A stretch of 64,000 nucleotides of DNA from Nakamurella multipartita DSM 44233 (GTDB lineage Bacteria; Actinomycetota; Actinomycetes; Mycobacteriales; Nakamurellaceae): positions 3,968,001 through 4,032,000 of the forward strand of contig NC_013235.1 of assembly GCF_000024365.1 (NCBI RefSeq), read 5' to 3'. Below, piece by piece: positions 47,329 to 57,085 of this stretch. The notes under the pieces are model-generated. The model was not told where the DNA came from and ran no database searches. It saw nothing but the letters and a program-made list of their open reading frames with translations. Each line of letters starts with the position of its first letter. Position 1 is the stretch's first letter. Position numbers and translations under genes: made by a program.

Positions 47329-47541
47329 CACACAGCCGCGCCTGCACCCGCCGCAACGGCACGCCGCCACCCACATTCACGACGCGGGCCCAGCGAGCCA
47401 CCGCAAGGCACGGTCGGGTGCATGCTGACGCCCGTCCATCGTCGTGCCGCTGAACGATCCCCATACGGGCACCTTGCCCGTGCCGGTGGCCGCTGGCTAG
47501 CGTGCGTGCGGTGACGGCCATCCGAGCCGGCTGGAGGCGAG

Positions 47542-47929
47542 ATGCCGGTTCGCTACCTGTCCGACCCTGAGCTTGCCCGGCTGAGCAGTTGGCCGGACGA
47601 GATCGACGTCGCCGACGTGGTCACCTACTTCACGTTGTCCAGCGATGACCTGTCCTGGGTCGCGGGCTTCAACCGGGTCGAGAACCGGTTGGGTGTGATG
47701 GTGCAGCTGTGCGCTTTGCCGTGGCTGGGCTGGGTCCCGGACGACCTGAGCGCGTGCCCGGTGGCGGCCCTGGACCGCTTGGCCGCCGCATTGGCGGTCG
47801 CCCCTGATCAGGCGGCCGGCTTGCTGGTGGCCTATGGCGGCTGGCGGGGAGAGACCCGCCGCACCCACCGGGCCCAGGTGCTGGCACGGCTCGGCTGGCG
47901 GTGGTGTGCCGCCGGCGAGCGCAAGCAGC
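47542..47929 (+). pseudogene. tnpA: Tn3-family transposase TnpA, N-terminal fragment
   Basis: This is the start of a Tn3 TnpA (DUF4158 region): YLSDPELARLSSWPDEIDVA, then YFTLSSDDLSWVAGFNRVEN and GVMVQLCALPWLGWVPDDL. It is cut after KQ-L by an IS3-family element. With the 4-bp copy CAGC removed, codon 130 (C at 47929 plus TC at 49201) rejoins the downstream part as KQLDEFLLARALEHD. The 210 bp upstream (47329-47541) hold no gene. Confidence 0.88.
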
Positions 47930-47958
47930 TAGAGCGTAATCGATTTCGTGGACACCGC

Positions 47959-48843
47959 TTAAGCGGCGAGTTCGTGAATGTTCCTATAGCCTAGCTCGTA
48001 TTCTGAAGGTGTCAAGTAGTCGAGCGTGGAATGTCTCCGGGTGCGGTTATGGTAGGCTTCGATCCAGCTAAATGTCTCCGTTTTCAATTGGTTGATTGTC
48101 GGCCATGGACGATTGTGGATGAGTTCTTTCTTGTAGGTCGCGAAGAATGATTCCGCTACGGCGTTGTCCCAGCACACCCCGGTTCGACCCAGGGAACGCC
48201 GGATGTCGTTCTTCCTGCAGAAGTCAGCGAATTCCTGACTCGTATACTGGGTTCCGCGGTCGCTGTGGAAGATCACCCCGGCCGGCGGCCGACGGCGGTC
48301 CAGGGCCATCTGGAGGGCATCGAGGACCAGACTGGTACGCATGTGGTCGGCGACCGCCCAGCCGACGACCATCCGGGAGTGCAGGTCGATCACGGTGGCG
48401 ACGTACGCCCAACCGGTCCACGTCTTGACGTAGGTGATGTCGCCGCACCAGGCCTTGTCCGGCGCCGGCGCGGTGAAGTTGCGACCGATCAGGTCGGGCG
48501 CCGACACCGGTTTGGCCCCAGCGATCGTGGTTCGCCGCCACGCCTTGGGATGGCGTCCCTGCAGACCAGCGGCCTGCATCAGGCGGTGGATGCGGGCCAG
48601 GCCGCAGCGGATGCCCTCCGCGGCCAGGCCGGCCCGGACACGGCGCACGCCGGGGTTGCCCCGGCCCTGCTGGTGGATCCGGCGGATCCGGCTGGTCAGG
48701 TCGATGTCGGTCAGCTTCCGGTGACTGACCGGCCGGGTCCGCCACGCGTAGTACCCGGAACGGGACACGCCCAGCTGCTGGCACATGAACTCGACGGGGA
48801 ACTCGCCGGCATCGGCCCAGTCCGCGATAGCAGCGAAGATCAC
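47959..48843 (-). CDS. IS3-family transposase OrfB
   Basis: The 294-residue DDE integrase-core protein has Asp in AWCGDITYVKTWTGWAYVA, Asp in FHSDRGTQYTSQEF and Glu in CWDNAVAESFFATYKKELIH, with the HTH_21 start RIRRIHQQGRGNPGVRRV. It ends HNRTRRHSTLDYLTPSEYE. It overlaps OrfA; an A7 run (48873-48879 on the plus strand as T7) is a likely -1 slippery site producing OrfAB. Confidence 0.93.
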   Translation of the reverse strand: MIFAAIADWADAGEFPVEFMCQQLGVSRSGYYAWRTRPVSHRKLTDIDLTSRIRRIHQQGRGNPGVRRVRAGLAAEGIRCGLARIHRLMQAAGLQGRHPKAWRRTTIAGAKPVSAPDLIGRNFTAPAPDKAWCGDITYVKTWTGWAYVATVIDLHSRMVVGWAVADHMRTSLVLDALQMALDRRRPPAGVIFHSDRGTQYTSQEFADFCRKNDIRRSLGRTGVCWDNAVAESFFATYKKELIHNRPWPTINQLKTETFSWIEAYHNRTRRHSTLDYLTPSEYELGYRNIHELAA

Positions 48844-49130
48844 TGCTGGTCTTTCGCGAACCAGGCCGCCACTTTTTTTGCGAACTCAGCCTCCATGCGC
48901 AGTCGAGGTACTTCTTTGCGGAGTCGTTCGAGTTCGGCGCGCTCGTCCTCGTCGAGCGGCCGCTGCGATTCCTCGCCGTCGTCGCGGGCCTTCTTCACCC
49001 ATTTCCCTAACGTCATTTCGTGGACACCGATGCTCCGGGCGATCTCAGCGATCGAATCGCCCGAATCGAGCACCAACCTTACGGCGTGGCCCTTGTATTC
49101 ATCGGTGAATCGGCGACGTGTCGAACCCAC
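48840..49130 (-). CDS. IS3-family transposase OrfA
   Basis: The 96-residue HTH protein begins RRRFTDEYKGHAVRLVLDSG, then SIAEIARSIGVHEMTLGKWV, with a C-terminal leucine-zipper-like ELERLRKEVPRLRMEAEFAK. It ends just after the A7 slippery run. It is the DNA-binding half of the transposase. Confidence 0.92.
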   Translation of the reverse strand: MGSTRRRFTDEYKGHAVRLVLDSGDSIAEIARSIGVHEMTLGKWVKKARDDGEESQRPLDEDERAELERLRKEVPRLRMEAEFAKKVAAWFAKDQQ

Positions 49131-49200
49131 TCATTCTCCTCAGGTCCCATGACCCGGGCAAGCCATCTGCCTGTCTACGAAACCCGATACGGTCTACAGC

Positions 49201-51826
49201 TCGATGAGTTCCTGCTCGCCCGCGCGTTGGAGCACGACGCGCCCACGCTGCTGCTGCAGATGGCCTGCGACTGGCTACGCGGGGAACACATCGTCCGGCC
49301 GGCGGTCGACGCGCTGGCCCGGCGGGTCGCGTCCGCGCGTGATGCCGCCCGCGCGGAGACCTATCACCGTCTCCGGCCGTTGCTGTCCCCGCCTCGGCCG
49401 CGACAGCTCGACGGGCTGCTCGACGTCGACCCGGATCTGGGGATCACCCGGCTGACCTGGCTGCGCCGCGGCGCGACGGCCGCGACCCCGGAGGTGCTCA
49501 AGGCCGAGATCGACAAGCTGGAATTCCTGCGTGGGCACGGCGCCGACACCCTGGACCTTTCCCGGCTGCCGGCCGGCCGGCGCCGGCTGCTGGCCGAGAT
49601 CGGCCGGCGTTCCACCAACCAAGCCCTGCAGCGTGCCGATGTCGACCGCCGGCATCCGGTGCTGCTGGCCACGCTCGCCGAGACCTACGTCGAGGTGCTC
49701 GACGAGCTGGTCCAACTGCTCGACCAGGCCCTGGCCGGCGCGGAGTCCCGCGCCCGGCACGAGCTGTCGCAGCGGCTGGTCGACCGCGCGAAGGCCGAAG
49801 CCGACCGCGCCCGGCTGCTCGATGAGATCCTCGACGTGCTGGCCGATCCGAGCGTCGCCGACGCCGCCGCCGGCCGCCTGGTGCGCCAACGGGTCGGTAT
49901 GCCGCGTCTGGTCGCTGCGCGCCGGCCCGCCGGGGAACGCGAGCAGCGCGACCACGGCCACTTCGATCTGCTCGCCGCCCGCTACAAATACCTGCGCACC
50001 TTCACCCCAGCCGTGATTGCGTCGCTGCCGCTGACCGGCAACACCGCCAGCCCGGCCGTCAGGTCCCTGCTCGACGCAGTCGCCGTGCTGCGGGAGCTGA
50101 ACACGGCCGGACGAAGCATGGTGCCCGACGACGCGGCCACGGCGGAGGCGACGTCATTCGTCCCGGCCCGCTGGCGCGACTACCTGGACGCGACCCGCGG
50201 ACAGGGCCGCGGCGCGGCCTACCGGCACTACTGGGAACTCGCCGTGCTGTACGGGGTGCAGGCCGGGCTGCGTTCGGGTGACCTGTGGGTGCCCGGCTCA
50301 CGCCGGTACACCGACCCCGCCGCCCTGCTGTTGCCGGTCGAGCGGTGGGCCGTCCAACGCGACGACTTCTGCACCCTCACCGGAGCCGACGCGAACCCGC
50401 ACCGGCAACTCGACCGACTCGACGGCGAACTGCACTCGGCGATCGCCTCTCTGGAGGCCGTGCTGGCCGACCCCTCGGCCGAAGGCCTGGCCCGCCTCGG
50501 CGACGACGGTGATCTGATCGTGTCGCCGCTCGCCGCTGAGCAGGTCCCGGCCGCAGCGGACGAACTCGCCGCGGCGTGTGCCACCCGGCTACCGCGCGTG
50601 CAGCTGCCGGCACTGCTGATCGAGGTCGACCAGATGACCGGGTTCAGCCAGGAGTTCACCCATGCCGGCGGCGCCCAGCCCCGCAACCCTGATCTGCGCC
50701 GCAACCTGTACGCGGCGTTGATCACCTACGCCTGCAACCTCGGCTACGCCGGGATGGCCGACGCCTCCGGCATCTCCGAAGACCAACTGGCCTGGACCTC
50801 CCAGTGGTACCTGCGGCAAGACACGCTGCGCGCAGCAAACACCCGGCTGGTCAACGCCCACCACGCGAATCCACTCGCTGCCCTGTGGGGCGGCGGCACC
50901 CTGTCCTCGTCCGACGGGCAACGGTTCCCGCAGCGCGGCCGCAGCCTCACCGCCCGCGCCCTGTCCCGGTACTTCCTCGACGAGGGCACCACCACTTACA
51001 CCCACGTCTCCGATCAACACTCCACGTACGGCACCAAGGTCATCCCGACGACCTGGCGCGAAGCCGTCGCCGTGCTGGACGAGATCTTCGGCAACCCCAC
51101 CGATCTGCCGCTCGGCGAGCACACCGTCGACACCGCCGGCCAAACGCTGGCGACGTTCGCGATCTTCCACCTCGCCGGGTTGCAGTTCTCCCCACGCATC
51201 CGCGACATCGGCCGCCTACAGCTCTACCGCCTCGGCGCAGCATCGACCTGGCGCGCCCGCTACCCGCACGCCGGACCGCTGCTCGGCCAACCGATCCAGA
51301 CCCAGCTGATCGCCGAGCACTGGAACGACATGCTCCGCCTGGTGGGCTCGATGAAGTTCGGGCACACCACCGCCAGCCTGCTCATCGCCAAGCTGCACGC
51401 CAGCAGTCGGCAATCCAGCCTGGCCAGGGCGCTGCACGAGTACGGCCGGCTGATCCGCACGATCTACGTCTGCCGTTACGTCGCCGACGAAGAACTCCGT
51501 CGCCGGGTGCGGCGTCAGCTGAACAAGGGCGAGAGCCTGCACGCGCTGCGCCGCGACCTGTTCTTCGCCCACCAAGGCCACGTCCGCCGACGGCACCTCG
51601 ACGACCAGATCGACCAGGCCCTGTGCCTGACCCTGGTGACCAACGCCTGCGTGCTGTGGACCACCACCTACCTCGCCGACGCGCTCGATGCCCTCCGCAT
51701 GGAAGGACATGACGTCGACGACGAGATCGCCGCCCACCTCACCCCGCGCAGCACGACCACATCAACTTCTACGGCACGTATTCCTTCGATCTCGACGCCG
51801 AACTACGCCGCGAAGGACACCGGCCA
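49201..51826 (+). pseudogene. tnpA: Tn3-family transposase TnpA, main fragment
   Basis: This is the bulk of TnpA (about 870 codons), including the DDE catalytic region: LPALLIEVDQMTGFSQEFTH with the first Asp, the Tyr-Thr-His-Val-Ser-Asp-Gln segment (TTYTHVSDQHSTYGTKVIP), and EYGRLIRTIYVCRYVADEEL. At about 51742 one base is missing: the expected tail QHDHINFYGTYSFDLDAELR lies in the next frame. It is then interrupted at 51826 by an IS256 element; the last codons (PLHVTA, stop) lie at 53221-53241. Two further lesions therefore follow the IS3 insertion. Confidence 0.9.
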
Positions 51827-53214
51827 GGGACTGTCCAACAAACGGTGTTTCTGGCCTGACACGCTGGGCGTTGCTCGGCGGGGAAGGTGCCGTGATGACC
51901 GCGACACTCAATGGTGTGCCTAGGAAGAAGCCGGTCGAGGAGTCGGCCGAACAGCGGGCGGCTGCGGAGCTGGTGCGGCTGGCCAAGGAACAGGGCTTGT
52001 CGTTGACGGGCCCGGACGGGTTGCTCAAGCAGCTGACCAAGGCGGTCCTGCAGACCGCTCTGAACGAGGAGATGACCGAGCACCTCGGGTATGAAAAGCA
52101 CGACCCGGCCGGTGCCGGGTCGGGCAACATCCGCAACGGCACCCGGGCCAAGACGGTCCTGACCGAGGCTGCCGGCACGGTTGAGATCGACGTGCCGCGC
52201 GATCGGGCCGGCACGTTCGAGCCGCAGATCGTGCGCAAGCGGCAGCGCCGGTTGTCCGGTGTCGATGAGGTGGTGTTGTCGTTGTACGCCAAGGGTTTGA
52301 CCACCGGGGAGATCAGCGCCCACTTCGCCGAGATCTACGGGGCGTCGGTGTCCAAAGAGACCATCAGCCGGATCACCGACAAGGTCATCGAGGAGATGAA
52401 CGAATGGGCGGTGCGGCCCCTGGACGAGATCTACGCCGCGGTGTTCATCGACGCCATCGTGGTCAAGGTTCGGGACGGGCAGGTCGGGAACCGCCCGTTC
52501 TACGCCGCGATCGGGGTCAGCCTGGACGGGGAACGGGACATCCTGGGGTTGTGGGCCGGGACCGGCGGTGAGGGCGCCAAGTTCTGGATGAGCGTGCTCA
52601 CCGACCTGCGGAACCGGGGTGTGAAAGACACCTTCTTCGTAGTCTGCGACGGGCTCAAGGGACTGCCCGAGGTGGTGACCAACGTCTGGCCCCAGGCCAT
52701 CGTGCAGACGTGCATCATCCATCTGATCCGCAACACGTTCCGGCTGACTTCCCGCAGGTACTGGGATGAGCTCAAACGCGACGTCAAACCGATCTACACC
52801 GCGGTGAATGCCACGGCGGCGCGGGCTGCGTTCGATGACCTGACCGAAAAATGGGGTGCCCGGTACCCGGCGGTGATCCGGCTGTGGGACAACGCCTGGG
52901 CCGAGTTCATCCCGTTCTTGGACTACGACGTCGAGATCCGCAAGGTGCTGTGCAGCACCAACGCGATCGAGAGCTTGAACGCCCGCTACCGGCGAGCGAT
53001 CAAGGCCCGCGGACACTTCCCGTCCGAACAAGCAGCGATGAAGTGCCTGTACCTGGTCACCAGATCACTGGACCCCACCGGCGCCGGCCGGGCACGATGG
53101 ACGATGCGATGGAAACCGGCCCTGAACGCCTTCGCGATCACCTTCAGCGACCGATTCCCAGCAGCAGAGACCTACTAATGGAAACCGCCGGAAACACCGT
53201 TCATGCGATAGACC
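51827..53214. mobile_element. IS256-family element B in tnpA
   Basis: The ends share AACGGTGTTTC and GGC inverted (51842-51855 and 53189-53200). It is flanked by the 9-bp repeat CACCGGCCA at 51818-51826 and 53215-53223. It contains one plus-strand transposase. Removing it restores the final codons of tnpA. Confidence 0.87.
51895..53178 (+). CDS. IS256-family transposase
   Basis: The 427-residue Mutator-type transposase has DDE blocks AVFIDAIVVKVRDGQVGNRP, FFVVCDGLKGLPEVV and CSTNAIESLNARYRRAIKAR, and TCIIHLIRNTFR. It starts at ATG 51895, after GGGAAGG some distance upstream. It is full-length and distinct from the IS256 copy at 14863. Confidence 0.95.
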   Translation: MTATLNGVPRKKPVEESAEQRAAAELVRLAKEQGLSLTGPDGLLKQLTKAVLQTALNEEMTEHLGYEKHDPAGAGSGNIRNGTRAKTVLTEAAGTVEIDVPRDRAGTFEPQIVRKRQRRLSGVDEVVLSLYAKGLTTGEISAHFAEIYGASVSKETISRITDKVIEEMNEWAVRPLDEIYAAVFIDAIVVKVRDGQVGNRPFYAAIGVSLDGERDILGLWAGTGGEGAKFWMSVLTDLRNRGVKDTFFVVCDGLKGLPEVVTNVWPQAIVQTCIIHLIRNTFRLTSRRYWDELKRDVKPIYTAVNATAARAAFDDLTEKWGARYPAVIRLWDNAWAEFIPFLDYDVEIRKVLCSTNAIESLNARYRRAIKARGHFPSEQAAMKCLYLVTRSLDPTGAGRARWTMRWKPALNAFAITFSDRFPAAETY

Positions 53215-53414
53215 CACCGGCCACTCCACGTGACCGCCTGACCAACCCAGCAAGATCACCTGAGTGTGTGAGGTTTGGGTGGCCCCACTTGTCCGGGGAA
53301 TGTCGTTGTTGAGTGGCCCCACCTGCGACTCGCCGGGCAGCTTGTGTCAGGTTTGAGTGGCCCCACCTGATCGTGATCGGCATCTGCGGATGCCGACCGG
53401 TCAGGAGGACTGGG

Positions 53415-55109
53415 ATGAGGTCCAGAGTGGTGCTGTTCGAGCAGATCCGACGTGATTCCCGGATCGAGGGCCTGTCGGTGCGGGCGCTGGCCAAACGTCA
53501 CCATGTTCATCGGCGCACGGTGCGCCAAGCGTTGGCGTCCGCGACTCCACCGCCGCCGGCCCGCCGGGTGTGGAAGCGAACGAAGATCACCCCGTTCGCG
53601 GCGGCGATCGATGACATGTTGCGGGCGGATCTGACGGCCCCACGGAAGCAGCGCCACACGGTGGTACGGATCCTGGACCGGTTGGTCGACGAACACGGCG
53701 CGACGGATCTGACCTATGGGACGGTCCGGGCGTATGTGGCGCAGCGGCGCCCGGAGATCAACGCCGAGGCCGGGCGGCCGGTCGCTGAGGTCTTCATCGC
53801 ACAAACGCATCAGCCCGGGGCGGAGGCCGAGGTCGACTTCGCCGAGTTGTGGGTGGACCTGCCGGCCGGGCGGACCAAGTGCTACTTGTTCACGCTGCGG
53901 CTGTGTTTCTCCGGTCGGGCGGTCCACCGGGTGTTCGCGACCCAGTCGCAGGAGGCGTTCCTGGAAGGTCACATCGACGCGTTCACCGAGCTGGGCGGGA
54001 TCCCGGTCAAGCACATCAAGTACGACAACTTGAAGTCCGCAGTCACGACGGTGCTGTTTGGGAACAACCGACGGCGGACCGAGAACGACCGATGGGTGCT
54101 GTTCCGGTCCCATTACCAGTTCGACTCGTTCTACTGCATGCCCGGCGTGGACGGCGCCCACGAGAAGGGTGGAGTCGAGGGTGAGGGTGGCCGATTCCGC
54201 CGCAACCACCTCGTCCCGGTCCCGAAAGTGGCCTCGTTGGCCGAGCTGAACGTCCGGCTCGCGAAGGCGGACCGGGCCGATGATCACCGCCGAATCAGCG
54301 GACAGGTCCGCACCGTCGGTGACATGTTCGCCATCGAGCAACAGATGCTGCACCCGTTGCCCGTGGAGGTGTTCGAACCGGGCCTGACGATGAACCCGCG
54401 GGTCGATCGGCACGCCCGGATCATGGTCCGCAACGTGCAGTACTCGGTCCCGGCCCGGTTCATCAACCGGCGGGTCCGGGTCATCTTGCGGTCCAACGAG
54501 GTGATCGTGTTCGACGGTCGCACCCAGCTCGTCCGGCACGAACGGTCCAGCCGGAAAGGCTCCCAGGTGCTGGTCCTGGATCACTACCTGGAGGTGCTGC
54601 GGTTCAAGCCCGGCGCCCTGCCCGGGGCGACGGCATTGGTCCCGGCCCGGGCGAACGGGTCGTTCACCACCGTGCACGAGGCGTTCTGGGCGGCCGCCCG
54701 GAAAGCTCACGGCGACGCGGCGGGCACCCGGGAACTGATCGAGGTGTTGTTGTTGCACCGGCACATGACCCATGCCGATGTCGTCGCCGGTCTGCAGGCC
54801 GCCCTCACGGTCGGCGCGAGCAACGCCGACGTCGTCGCTGTCGAGGCCCGCAAACACCAGACCGCAGCGGGTGGGGCCGGCCAACGGCACCATCCCGTCG
54901 ATCAGAACGCGGGCGTTGAGCAACGTGTTGTCAGCCTGACCGAACGCCGGCTCGCCGATCCGGCTGCGGTCATCGCCGGGCTACCGACAGACTCCAGGCC
55001 GTTGCCGTCCGTCGCTGAGTACGACGAGCTGCTGATCCGGCGCCGCATCACACCGACCGAGACCACCACCACCATTGATGTCGCCGCGCAGAAGGGGAAC
55101 GTGTCATGA
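53415..55109 (+). CDS. istA: IS21 transposase IstA
   Basis: The 564-residue DDE transposase, starting at ATG 53415, is very similar throughout to the IstA at 41501 (RVVLFEQIRRDSRIEGLSVR; EVDFAELWVDLPAGRTKCYL; HEKGGVEGEGGRFRRNHLVP). Its stop overlaps istB by ATGA. It appears intact, so this cargo-bearing IS21 could be mobile. Confidence 0.95.
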   Translation: MRSRVVLFEQIRRDSRIEGLSVRALAKRHHVHRRTVRQALASATPPPPARRVWKRTKITPFAAAIDDMLRADLTAPRKQRHTVVRILDRLVDEHGATDLTYGTVRAYVAQRRPEINAEAGRPVAEVFIAQTHQPGAEAEVDFAELWVDLPAGRTKCYLFTLRLCFSGRAVHRVFATQSQEAFLEGHIDAFTELGGIPVKHIKYDNLKSAVTTVLFGNNRRRTENDRWVLFRSHYQFDSFYCMPGVDGAHEKGGVEGEGGRFRRNHLVPVPKVASLAELNVRLAKADRADDHRRISGQVRTVGDMFAIEQQMLHPLPVEVFEPGLTMNPRVDRHARIMVRNVQYSVPARFINRRVRVILRSNEVIVFDGRTQLVRHERSSRKGSQVLVLDHYLEVLRFKPGALPGATALVPARANGSFTTVHEAFWAAARKAHGDAAGTRELIEVLLLHRHMTHADVVAGLQAALTVGASNADVVAVEARKHQTAAGGAGQRHHPVDQNAGVEQRVVSLTERRLADPAAVIAGLPTDSRPLPSVAEYDELLIRRRITPTETTTTIDVAAQKGNVS

Positions 55110-55897
55110 ATCAGCCACTACGTCGACGTCGGGGACTGACCGAGCAGGCCGCCGCCGCGGCGATCGATCAGGCTTGCCGGCAACTCCGGCTACCGACGGT
55201 CCGCGGCCTGGTCCCGGACCTGGCCGTCGTCGCGGAGAAGGAACAACTCACCTACCAAGGTTTCCTGGCCGAGCTGTTGTTGTCCGAGTGCGACGACCGG
55301 AACCGGCGCCGCTCGATCCGCCGGGTCAAAGCCGCCGGGTTTCCCCGTGAGAAGTGGCTGGCCGATTTTGATTTCGAGGCGAACCCGAACATCAACCCGG
55401 CCACGATCCACACCCTGGCGAACTGCAACTGGATCCACACCGGGCAACCGCTGTGCCTGATCGGTGACTCCGGCACCGGCAAGAGCCACCTGTTGATCGC
55501 ATTGGGCACCATCGCCGCGGAGAACGAGTACCGGGTGAAATACACGCTCGCGACCAAGCTGGTCAACGAGCTCGTCGAGGCCGCCGACGACAGGGTCCTG
55601 GCCAAGACGATCGCCCGCTACGGCCGTGTCGACCTGCTTTGCATCGACGAACTCGGCTATATGGAACTCGACAAGCGAGGCGCCGAACTCCTGTTCCAAG
55701 TGCTGACCGAACGCGAGGAGAAGAACTCCGTCGCCATCGCCTCCAACGAGTCCTTCTCCGGTTGGACGAAGACGTTCACCGACCCGCGGCTCTGCGCCGC
55801 GATCGTGGACCGGCTCACCTTCGGTGGCAACATCATTGAGACCGGCACCCAATCCTTCCGGCTCGCCCACACCAAAGCCGCCCAACTCGCCAGCTGA
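55106..55897 (+). CDS. istB: IS21 helper ATPase IstB
   Basis: The 263-residue AAA+ protein has Walker A GDSGTGKSHLLIALG and Walker B VDLLCIDELGYMELD. It is the same length as the other IstB, to which it is closely similar. It is followed, 15 bp on, by the convergent end of the CDF transporter gene. Confidence 0.95.
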   Translation: MNQPLRRRRGLTEQAAAAAIDQACRQLRLPTVRGLVPDLAVVAEKEQLTYQGFLAELLLSECDDRNRRRSIRRVKAAGFPREKWLADFDFEANPNINPATIHTLANCNWIHTGQPLCLIGDSGTGKSHLLIALGTIAAENEYRVKYTLATKLVNELVEAADDRVLAKTIARYGRVDLLCIDELGYMELDKRGAELLFQVLTEREEKNSVAIASNESFSGWTKTFTDPRLCAAIVDRLTFGGNIIETGTQSFRLAHTKAAQLAS

Positions 55898-55912
55898 CCC
55901 ACTGCTGCCGGG

Positions 55913-56647
55913 TCACCGGCAGCAATCGCACCCGCCGCCACAGCCGGCCACCTCACCGGCGGCCGCGATCGGAGCGGAAACGGCTCGATCAGCCGGTGTC
56001 GGGGCGCAGCAGGCGTCGCCCTTCCACGCATCCCGGCCTTCTTTGACGGCCACCGCGGCGATGACCAGCGCGGCGATCGGGTCCGCCCAGGACCAGCCCA
56101 GCAGCGAGTTCAACGCCAAACCGACCAGCAGCACCCCCGACAGGTAGGTGCACAACAGTGTCTGCTTGGAGTCCGCCACCGCGGACCGTGAGTTGAGCTG
56201 CCGGCCGGCGCGGCGCTGCCCCCAGGACAGCCAGGGCATCACCAATAGGCTCACCGCGGCAAGTATCAGCCCGACCGTGGAATGGCGAGCCTGCGTGTCA
56301 CCGAACAGCGAGGTGACCGCGTCAAAGGCGACATAGGCGGCGAGCGCGAAGAACGACCAGGCGATGATCCGCAGCGCGGTCCGTTCCCGGGCCTGCGGGT
56401 CTTTCGCGGCGAACTGCCACGCCACCGCGGCCGCCGATGTCACTTCGATGACCGAGTCCAGACCGAACCCGATCAGCGCCGACGACGACGCGACCGTGCC
56501 GGCGCTGATCGCAACGACCGCCTCGATCACGTTGTAGGCGATCGTGGCCGTCACGAACCACCGGATCCGCCGCGACAACACCGCTCGACGAGCCGCATCC
56601 GGACCCGCCGACGGCAACGACAACGGCACCGTGGCCATCAGCAGCAC
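55913..56647 (-). CDS. Cation diffusion facilitator (CDF) family metal transporter
   Basis: The 244-residue protein has about five to six membrane helices (FVTATIAYNVIEAVVAISAG, LIGFGLDSVIEVTSAAAVAW, IIAWSFFALAAYVAFDAVTS, VGLILAAVSLLVMPWLSW, LSGVLLVGLALNSLLGW, DPIAALVIAAVAVKEG). Acidic residues in helix 2 (LDSVIE) and helix 5-6 (ADP) fit the metal site. The usual C-terminal cytoplasmic domain is replaced by a short Cys-rich tail (DACCAPTP... CGGGCDCCR). It overlaps the end of the ArsR gene, so it is co-expressed with it. Confidence 0.85.
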   Translation of the reverse strand: MLLMATVPLSLPSAGPDAARRAVLSRRIRWFVTATIAYNVIEAVVAISAGTVASSSALIGFGLDSVIEVTSAAAVAWQFAAKDPQARERTALRIIAWSFFALAAYVAFDAVTSLFGDTQARHSTVGLILAAVSLLVMPWLSWGQRRAGRQLNSRSAVADSKQTLLCTYLSGVLLVGLALNSLLGWSWADPIAALVIAAVAVKEGRDAWKGDACCAPTPADRAVSAPIAAAGEVAGCGGGCDCCR

Positions 56648-56964
56648 CCATCAGAGTCGACCGCGCAATGCGCCGGGTCGACCGCGAGGACCACCCCAAG
56701 CAGGTCCGTCAACGCGTGCCCAAGCCTGCCGTCAGCCAGCTCATACCGGGTGCGCCGGCCCTCCGGCACCGCGACCACCAACCCGCAACCACGCAGACAC
56801 CCAAGATGGTTCGACAGACTTTGACGCGAAACCCCGAGAAGCTCAGCCAGTTCCGCCGGATAACCCGGCGTTTCCCGCAACGCCAACAACACCCGCACCC
56901 GCGTCGGATCCGACAGCGCGTGCCCGAACCGGGCCAACACCGGGGCATGCGAGAGAAGTTCCAC
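56638..56964 (-). CDS. ArsR-family metal sensor, CmtR-like
   Basis: The 108-residue winged HTH has ALSDPTRVRVLLALRETPGY, LLGVSRQSLSNHLGCLRGCG and a wing EGRRTRYELAD. Cys56, Cys60 and Cys100 match the ligand set of Cd/Pb sensor CmtR (Cys57, Cys61, Cys102). The C-terminus DSDGCC adds two more Cys. It should repress itself and the coupled CDF gene until Cd or Pb binds. It is cargo of IS21 element B. Confidence 0.9.
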   Translation of the reverse strand: MELLSHAPVLARFGHALSDPTRVRVLLALRETPGYPAELAELLGVSRQSLSNHLGCLRGCGLVVAVPEGRRTRYELADGRLGHALTDLLGVVLAVDPAHCAVDSDGCC

Positions 56965-57085
56965 GCATCAGACAGTACATCACGCGATGGATTCATCCAA
57001 CGATTGACAGCCCCCGGCCGGCATCCGCCTGGGGCCATCCCAACCTGACGAGCTGGGGCCACCCAGCCTTGACAAACTCAATCAC

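Larger units (their letters stand above)
47930..49196. mobile_element. IS3-family element in tnpA
   Basis: The left end is TAGAGCGTAATCGATTTCGT and the right, read inward from 49196, TAGACCGTATCGGGTTTCGT, 16-17 of 20 matching with one indel. It is flanked by CAGC at 47926-47929 and 49197-49200. Two overlapping genes are on the minus strand. Confidence 0.88.
53261..57080. mobile_element. IS21-family element B carrying metal-resistance cargo
   Basis: The left end is TGAGTGTGTGAGGTTTGGGT and the right, read inward from 57080, TGAGTTTGTCAAGGCTGGGT; both continue GGCCCCA. It is flanked by ATCACC at 53255-53260 and 57081-57086, a 6-bp target duplication like that of element A. Besides istA and istB, it encloses a CDF transporter and a CmtR-like regulator between istB and the right end. 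It sits at the inner edge of the Tn3 right repeat. Confidence 0.88.
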
